Positions 7,081 to 12,012 of a stretch of 12,012 bases of DNA are shown piece by piece. The DNA comes from Desulfobacterales bacterium (lineage in GTDB: Bacteria; Desulfobacterota; Desulfobacteria; Desulfobacterales; UBA11574): the NCBI GenBank assembly GCA_030145595.1, contig JAQYVG010000091.1:1-12012 (forward strand), written 5' to 3'. The notes under the pieces were generated by a model. The model saw nothing but the letters and a program-made list of their open reading frames with translations, was not told the DNA's origin and did no database searches. Position numbers and translations under genes: made by a program. Position 1 is the first letter of the stretch. Every line of letters begins with the position of its first letter.

Positions 7081-9315
7081 ATGGTAAAATTTATTTTTAT
7101 AGTTTTATGCGGCATTGTTTTCCAGCTCGGTTCCGCTGATGCGATCACCCGGCGTCCCTCCAGGGAATGCCTCCTGTGCCATGTCCTGTGGTTTGATGAT
7201 TTTAAAACCGATGCGCAAACCCTGCTGCAGGAAAAAGAATCTCCCATCGTCATTGCCGGCGCCGTGGGGCTGGCTTCATCCCGAAAGATGTGCGACTCCT
7301 GCCATGACGGATATGTTTTCGACAGTAGAGTTAAAGTTATCGAAGGGAATCCGCATCATATGCTGAAAAAACCGCCGGACGGGTTCAAACTGCCGGAAGA
7401 TTTTCGTCTGGACAGCAACAATGAGATGTACTGCGGTACCTGCCACACACTTCATGATATCAGTGGCGGTGAAACGGTGGGCAGCACTCCGTTTCTCCGA
7501 CGGGCCAACGAGCGATCTGAAATGTGCATGGCCTGCCATACCGGGAAGACGGAACAACAAGGATCTACCAACCATCCCGTGCTGAGGAAAGTAAATTATG
7601 TTTCTTCCTTCGAGGGCGATCAAAGGGGCGCACAATTCGGACCGGAAGGGGAAATCATCTGCCAATCGTGCCACAATTCCCACGGCCGTAGGGCCTTAGC
7701 AGCGCCATTGAGCAATTCAACGCTTTGTCTCAGTTGCCACCCAAAAGAAAAACACCTGATCGCCACCAAACACGATCTGCGAACAACTTTACCGGAGGCT
7801 ACCAACATTAAGCAAAAAAGGGCTGTTGACTCAGGACCCTGCGGGGCCTGCCATGTGCCCCACAACGGTATCGGCAAGCGGCTATGGGCCCGGCGGCTTG
7901 AACCCGGCAACCTTGCGACCCAGATGTGCCTGTCATGCCATGGCGAAAAAAGCGGTTACCAAACAAAACGTCTCGGGAATTTCTCGCACCCAACCAATGT
8001 TGAGCCTGTACCAAATGCAGAAACTCCCCCAAAACTGCCCTTATATTCAAACGGTCTGTTCAAGCAGGCCCGCGGACGGGTTCAGTGTCCTACCTGCCAC
8101 GACGTGCACAGGTGGGCCCCGGCGGCCTTAGCCGCCAAAGACGCCGAAAAAGCTGAGGGAGATGCATCGAACAGTTTTTTGAGGCTGTCGAATCATTCGT
8201 CATCAGCGCTTTGTATCGAATGCCATGACGATAAAAAGCAACTGATCACCTCCGACCACAACCTCACGGTGACCGCACCGAACGAAACCAACATACTGGG
8301 ATTCACGGCCGTAGATTCAGGGCCGTGCGGCGCCTGTCATGTGCCCCATAATGCAGCCGGACCGCGGCTGTGGGCCCAACCCATCTCCGGCGACCAGGAT
8401 TTTGTCTCCCAGTTGTGCAGCGGTTGCCACCGCCCCAACGGGGCCGCCCAAGCCAAGCTCATCGGCGACAACTACCATCCGGTCGATGTCGTTTTTAAGG
8501 ATTCAAGCGGCGCTCGCGCCCATGAACGGGCCGACACCAAGCTGCCCTTGTACGACAAGGACGGCAACCGCAAACCCGAAGAGAAAATCGTGTGCATGAC
8601 CTGCCACGAGCCGCATGTTTGGAACCCGCAAAAAACCGGTGCGCTACGCGATTATACGCATGCAAATATGGAGGGAGACGCTGCCGACAGCTTTTTGCGC
8701 AAAGCGAATTTTCCGTCTTCGGATCTCTGTAAAGTCTGTCACGCCGATAAAGCCCTTGTTGACGGGTCCAATCACGATTTGAACGTAACGGCGCCGGAGG
8801 CCGTCAATTTGCTGGGCCAGACCGTCAAGGAATCAGGACCGTGCGGTGCCTGTCATCTGGTTCACAACAGCCCATACCGTCTCAAACTTTGGGCCAGGCC
8901 TTACGGTCCTGTTTCCGAACAAGATAGTATCATGGTTGCTTTATGTACAAGCTGCCATTCTGAAGGGAATATTGCCGCAAACAAAATCCCCCTGATCGCA
9001 ACCCATCCTGAAGGAAAATTAATTACTAATATTATGCAATTTAATGCAGAAAAAAAAGATTATACGCTGATATTTGACAAAACCGGCAAAGAAGTAAACG
9101 TAGGCAACCTTTCATGCCCCTCCTGTCACAACGCCCACCGGCAAAGCCTCAGAGGAAACAGGGTTAAAGACCATTCGGGAAGCGATTTAATGGAAAAATT
9201 TTTAAGGACTTTGAGTCATAAAACGGTTTGTAGTGACTGCCATGGCCCTGAAGCGCTTTTCAGATATCAATATTTTCACGATCCCGTTAAAAGAGCCGAA
9301 ATCTCGAAAAAATAG
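7081..9315 (+). CDS. 18-heme c-type cytochrome with tandem four-heme modules
   Basis: A 744-residue exported cytochrome. The signal peptide ends ADA at 19-21. Eighteen CxxCH sites start at C30, 71, 118, 149, 194, 216, 254, 283, 336, 378, 416, 446, 505, 550, 588, 622, 679 and 717, about one per 41 residues. From C216 the chain is built of three repeats, each with the order LCxxCH, a (K/D)HxL line, SGPCGACH, LWA, CxxCH, an LPLY-like segment, CxTCH or CPSCH with H following, then FLR. The paired CxxCH pattern is that of the doubled-CXXCH family. No catalytic site is visible, so it probably acts as a wire or electron store. ATG lies two bases after the NHL stop, with a weak ribosome site. A paralogue ends at 215. 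The final 130 or so codons are much more AT-rich than the middle. Location, periplasmic or outside the cell, is unknown. Confidence 0.93.
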   Translation: MVKFIFIVLCGIVFQLGSADAITRRPSRECLLCHVLWFDDFKTDAQTLLQEKESPIVIAGAVGLASSRKMCDSCHDGYVFDSRVKVIEGNPHHMLKKPPDGFKLPEDFRLDSNNEMYCGTCHTLHDISGGETVGSTPFLRRANERSEMCMACHTGKTEQQGSTNHPVLRKVNYVSSFEGDQRGAQFGPEGEIICQSCHNSHGRRALAAPLSNSTLCLSCHPKEKHLIATKHDLRTTLPEATNIKQKRAVDSGPCGACHVPHNGIGKRLWARRLEPGNLATQMCLSCHGEKSGYQTKRLGNFSHPTNVEPVPNAETPPKLPLYSNGLFKQARGRVQCPTCHDVHRWAPAALAAKDAEKAEGDASNSFLRLSNHSSSALCIECHDDKKQLITSDHNLTVTAPNETNILGFTAVDSGPCGACHVPHNAAGPRLWAQPISGDQDFVSQLCSGCHRPNGAAQAKLIGDNYHPVDVVFKDSSGARAHERADTKLPLYDKDGNRKPEEKIVCMTCHEPHVWNPQKTGALRDYTHANMEGDAADSFLRKANFPSSDLCKVCHADKALVDGSNHDLNVTAPEAVNLLGQTVKESGPCGACHLVHNSPYRLKLWARPYGPVSEQDSIMVALCTSCHSEGNIAANKIPLIATHPEGKLITNIMQFNAEKKDYTLIFDKTGKEVNVGNLSCPSCHNAHRQSLRGNRVKDHSGSDLMEKFLRTLSHKTVCSDCHGPEALFRYQYFHDPVKRAEISKK
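7726..9228 (+). repeat. Three coding tandem repeats, each with four haem sites
   Basis: Unit one spans residues 216-377 (7726-8211), unit two 378-549 (8212-8727), unit three 550-716 (8728-9228), that is 162, 172 and 167 residues. Anchors are SGPCGACH at C254, C416 and C588 and the aligned LCxxCH at C216, C378 and C550. Units one and two remain alike in DNA around the anchor (near 7828 and 8314), while unit three has diverged and ends in AT-rich sequence. Haem eighteen at C717 begins a fourth, truncated unit. Confidence 0.85.
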
Positions 9316-9364
9316 AAATTCAGGTTGAGCTTTTAATCGATTTGAGTTTTTATTAAAATGTAAT

Positions 9365-9394
9365 TTGAGAAGGCCGATAGTATTTAAATATTAA
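9365..9394 (+). promoter_or_regulatory. Possible sigma70-type promoter for hemE-hemN
   Basis: TTGAGA (9365-9370, five of six) and TATTAA (9389-9394, four of six) are 18 bases apart in the AT-rich gap after the 18-heme gene. The gap has no clear terminator for the cytochrome block, so read-through into hemE is also possible. Confidence 0.3.
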
Positions 9395-9440
9395 AAAGAA
9401 TGATTATTGTGTTATCTAACAGACTCTTAAATCCAACGAC

Positions 9441-9448
9441 AAAGGAGG
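9441..9448 (+). promoter_or_regulatory. Strong Shine-Dalgarno sequence that sets the hemE start
   Basis: AAAGGAGG lies five bases before GTG 9454. It decides for that GTG over an in-frame ATG at 9400, which would add 18 residues unlike the HemE N-terminus and has no ribosome site. Confidence 0.8.
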
Positions 9449-9453
9449 TACGG

Positions 9454-10500
9454 GTGGCTGAGCTTCAAAATGATTTGTTCCTGAGGGCTTGTAAACGTTT
9501 GCCGGTTGAAAGAACTCCAATATGGGTAATGCGCCAGGCAGGGCGTTATCTGCCGGAATACAGGGCGGTGCGCCAAAAATACGATTTTCTTACCATGTGT
9601 AAAACTCCTGAGCTTGTCGCCGAAGTAACACTGCAGCCGATTGATTTAATCGGGGTTGATGCGGCCATTATTTTTTCTGATATTCTCGTGATTCCCGAAG
9701 CAATGGGTATGCACCTTGAGATGCACGAAGGCAGAGGCCCGGTGTTTCCACATCCAATCAGAAATGAAGGGGATGCTAAAAATCTTAAGAAAATCGATCC
9801 CACTGTTGATTTGAAATATGTGCTTGATGCTGTAGCCCTGACAAAGAAAGAATTAAACCAACGGGTTCCGTTGATAGGTTTCAGCGGTTCTCCCTGGACG
9901 TTATTAGCCTACATGGTTGAAGGCCAGGGATCGAAGAATTTTGCAAAGGTAAAGCATCTAATTTATAATAACCCCAAACTGGCCCACAGCCTTCTGGAAA
10001 AGATAGCAGATGCGGCCGGTGCATATTTATGTGCAAAGATAGAAGCCGGTGCAGACGCCGTTCAAATATTTGATACCTGGGGCGGACTTCTTTCTCAAGA
10101 TGATTTTGAAGAATTTTCTTTACAATACATCAGCAAAATAATTTCTCAGGTCAAAGGAAAAGATGTACCCGTTATTATGTTTGCAAAAGGAGTGCACTAT
10201 CATCTGGAAACCCTTGCTGCAAGCGGCGCGGATGTATTAGGTTTGGACTGGACCATGAATATCGGTGATGTCAGGAAAAATGTTGGAGATAAAGTTGCCC
10301 TGCAAGGGAACCTGGACCCAACGGTTCTTTATGCCGGTCATGAAAAGATAAGAGATGAAGCCGGAAAAATTTTAAAATCATTTGGCAAGGGCAGCGGGCA
10401 TATTTTCAATCTTGGTCACGGGATACTGCCCGATGTACCCCCTGAAAACCTCAAAGCTTTGGTGGATTTTGTTAAAGCAGAGAGTGGCCGTTATCACTAA
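9454..10500 (+). CDS. hemE: Uroporphyrinogen III decarboxylase
   Basis: A 348-residue cytoplasmic enzyme that decarboxylates the four acetate side chains of uroporphyrinogen III to give coproporphyrinogen III. GTG 9454 is chosen for its near-perfect Shine-Dalgarno sequence, and the length then matches the usual 340-355. The first family signature is PIWVMRQAGRYLPEYR (22-37), with the substrate-binding arginines. FSDILV (74-79) holds the conserved Asp expected to contact the pyrrole nitrogens. The second signature, GFSGSPWTL, begins at residue 142. FDTWGG and the C-terminal NLGHGILPDVPPEN are also typical. hemN follows after 56 bases, so the two form a haem-synthesis pair. The spacing after the cytochrome block suggests either a separate promoter or the tail of the same transcript. 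Identification is secure. Confidence 0.97.
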   Translation: MAELQNDLFLRACKRLPVERTPIWVMRQAGRYLPEYRAVRQKYDFLTMCKTPELVAEVTLQPIDLIGVDAAIIFSDILVIPEAMGMHLEMHEGRGPVFPHPIRNEGDAKNLKKIDPTVDLKYVLDAVALTKKELNQRVPLIGFSGSPWTLLAYMVEGQGSKNFAKVKHLIYNNPKLAHSLLEKIADAAGAYLCAKIEAGADAVQIFDTWGGLLSQDDFEEFSLQYISKIISQVKGKDVPVIMFAKGVHYHLETLAASGADVLGLDWTMNIGDVRKNVGDKVALQGNLDPTVLYAGHEKIRDEAGKILKSFGKGSGHIFNLGHGILPDVPPENLKALVDFVKAESGRYH

Positions 10501-10523
10501 ATGATACCAAAATTGAACAAAAG

Positions 10524-10544
10524 GGGACTTTTTCCAAAGGTCCC
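10524..10544 (+). other. Hairpin between hemE and hemN
   Basis: GGGAC (10524-10528) pairs with GTCCC (10540-10544) and the stem continues TTTT against AAAG with one G-T pair, for nine pairs and a three-base loop. No T-run follows, so it is not an intrinsic terminator. It ends one base before the presumed ribosome site GGGAGA (10545-10550) of hemN, and might affect hemN translation or mRNA processing. Confidence 0.4.
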
Positions 10545-10556
10545 GGGAGAAAGACC

Positions 10557-11933
10557 GTGCTCGATATAGATATTGATTTAATAAAGAAATATGACAAACC
10601 GGGGCCGCGCTACACCAGCTATCCGACAGCGCCTCATTTTAATGAATCGTTTACACATGAAAATTATCTTGATGAGGTAATCAAGACCAATCAGGGGCAG
10701 GGTCTACCTGATTTGTCATTGTATTTTCATCTGCCATTTTGTGACACGCTCTGTTATTTCTGCGGTTGTAATATGATCGTAACCCGCAACAGAGAGAGAA
10801 TCAAAAGGTATGTTGATTACTTAAAGCGCGAGATAGACTTGCTGAAAAGGCACATTTCATCCGATAGAAAAACTGTCCAACTGCACTGGGGTGGAGGCAC
10901 GCCCACGCATTTGAACCCGGATGAAATCGTTGATTTAAGTTCCTACATTAATGCCGGTTTTGACCTGCATGCTGATGTTGAGGCCGGCTGTGAAATTGAT
11001 CCCCGGGAATTGACCAAAGACCACCTTGTCGCCTTGAGAAACGGCGGTTTTAATCGCATCAGCATGGGGGTGCAGGATTTTAACGAAAAGGTTCAAAAAG
11101 CGGTTAACCGGATACAGCCGGAAGATTTGACCAGAAAGGTTATCGACTGGGTGCGTGCATTGGGGTTTGACAGCATGAATCTTGATTTAATGTACGGGTT
11201 GCCTTTCCAATCTGCCAAGACTTTTGAAAAGACGGTTGATACCATTATTGATGTTGATCCTGACAGAATTGCACTCTTTAATTTTGCCTACGTTCCCTGG
11301 ATGAAAAAACATCAGAAGGTAATTCGCCTCCAAGATTTACCGGTTCCCGAAGAAAAACTTGACATTCTAAAGATGTCTACCGAAAAACTCACCCGCGCGG
11401 GTTACGTGTTTATCGGCATGGATCATTTTGCCAAACCCGAGGACGAACTCACGCTGGCGCTAAAAGAGAAAAAGCTTTACAGAAACTTTCAGGGCTACAG
11501 CACCCATGCCGGTGCGGATGTTTATGCCATGGGAATTACCAGCATTAGTCAGTTTGGGCGCATTTATGCCCAGAACATCAAGAAAGAGAAAGACTATCAT
11601 GCTGCCCTTGACGAGGGAATTCTACCGATAGCCAAAGGATGTTACTTGGACGATGATGACCTTTTGCGCCGGCGGGTTATCACTAAATTAATGTGTGACT
11701 TTGAACTGGATTTTGCTTCAATCGAAAAGGAATTTGACATAGATTTTGAGACATACTTTGATTGGGGGCTGAACAATCTTAATGCGATGATAGCTGATAA
11801 CCTCCTGTCCATTGAAAACAGGATGTTAAAGGTAACCAGGATGGGCAGGCTATTGATCAGAAACATAGCGATGAATTTTGACGGTTATATTGAACGAAAA
11901 GAGGATAGTGCGCGGTACTCGAGAACCGTCTAA
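10557..11933 (+). CDS. hemN: Oxygen-independent coproporphyrinogen III oxidase (radical SAM)
   Basis: A 458-residue cytoplasmic radical SAM enzyme that oxidatively decarboxylates coproporphyrinogen III to protoporphyrinogen IX without oxygen. Start is GTG 10557, with GGGAGA (10545-10550) six bases upstream. C62, C66 and C69 in FCDTLCYFCGC are the CxxxCxxC cluster ligands, and C71 matches the extra conserved cysteine of genuine HemN, with the same numbering as E. coli. Other family blocks are GPRYTSYPTA (16-25), HWGGGTPT, GFNRISMGVQDFN, FIGMDHFAKPEDEL and RNFQGYSTHAG. Length equals the E. coli enzyme (457), and the C-terminal HemN domain is complete, so it is not the HemW-like haem chaperone. 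It follows hemE and implies anaerobic protoporphyrin-dependent haem synthesis. Identification is secure. Confidence 0.97.
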   Translation: MLDIDIDLIKKYDKPGPRYTSYPTAPHFNESFTHENYLDEVIKTNQGQGLPDLSLYFHLPFCDTLCYFCGCNMIVTRNRERIKRYVDYLKREIDLLKRHISSDRKTVQLHWGGGTPTHLNPDEIVDLSSYINAGFDLHADVEAGCEIDPRELTKDHLVALRNGGFNRISMGVQDFNEKVQKAVNRIQPEDLTRKVIDWVRALGFDSMNLDLMYGLPFQSAKTFEKTVDTIIDVDPDRIALFNFAYVPWMKKHQKVIRLQDLPVPEEKLDILKMSTEKLTRAGYVFIGMDHFAKPEDELTLALKEKKLYRNFQGYSTHAGADVYAMGITSISQFGRIYAQNIKKEKDYHAALDEGILPIAKGCYLDDDDLLRRRVITKLMCDFELDFASIEKEFDIDFETYFDWGLNNLNAMIADNLLSIENRMLKVTRMGRLLIRNIAMNFDGYIERKEDSARYSRTV

Positions 11934-12012
11934 CCCCGGTGTCCATCCATAAATGGCCCTTTTTGCCCTGCTCGGCGTTCTCCGCGGGTTTCCACCCTCG
12001 ACGTACTAAAGT
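11934..12012 (+). other. Sequence downstream of hemN, no gene recognised
   Basis: Within these 79 bases CCAT (11945-11948) and ATGG (11952-11955 region) can form a short stem before CCCTTTTT, a very weak terminator-like arrangement. On the minus strand the stretch reads open through to the window edge, so the tail of a converging gene cannot be excluded. Nothing more can be supported. Confidence 0.3.

Noticed and set aside
11934..12012. Possible minus-strand gene end or dispersed repeat after hemN
   Set aside because: Open on the minus strand but too short at the window edge to judge; no second copy in the window.
1..12012. CRISPR arrays, tRNA or rRNA genes, insertion sequences, phage or toxin-antitoxin genes
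   Set aside because: No short regularly spaced repeats, no tRNA-like cloverleaf, and no transposase or integrase motif was seen.

Overview
The window looks like part of the chromosome of an anaerobic, Gram-negative, cytochrome-rich bacterium, most likely Desulfobacterota (deltaproteobacterial). This is inferred from gene content: exported multiheme c-type cytochromes, a Tat-exported ferredoxin-like subunit with an NrfD-type membrane partner, and oxygen-independent HemN. No marker gene fixes the species. Every gene I can support lies on the plus strand.

Layout. Positions 1-215 are the 3' end of a multiheme cytochrome whose tail is a clear paralogue of the large cytochrome ending at 9315. A 443-base leader region (216-658) follows. 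Next comes a seven-gene block: tetraheme cytochrome (659-1306), Tat-exported protein with four [4Fe-4S] motifs (1347-2282), NrfD-type integral membrane protein (2326-3567), a 240-base gap with a minus-oriented terminator-like hairpin, octaheme HAO-like cytochrome (3808-5190), exported alpha-helical protein of unknown function (5202-6119), exported NHL-repeat beta-propeller (6116-7078), and an 18-heme cytochrome built from tandem four-heme modules (7081-9315). The last four genes are 11 bases or less apart or overlap. After a short AT-rich gap come hemE (9454-10500) and hemN (10557-11933), then 79 bases without a recognisable gene.

How the parts may work together (inference). The first three genes form a quinone-linked module like NrfB-NrfC-NrfD or the Cbc4 (CbcSTU) type of Geobacter: the NrfD protein handles menaquinol, the iron-sulfur protein passes electrons on, and the tetraheme cytochrome links to the periplasm. 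Where an Nrf operon would have the pentaheme nitrite reductase NrfA, this locus has an HAO-family octaheme protein plus an 18-heme wire-like cytochrome, an NHL propeller and an unknown helical protein. The block carries 30 CxxCH haem sites. hemE and hemN supply two late steps of haem synthesis through coproporphyrinogen and fit the haem demand of the locus. The least described part is the HAO-like / helical / NHL / 18-heme block, which may be a nitrogen-oxide reductase system or a long-range electron conduit. No outer-membrane barrel is visible in the window.
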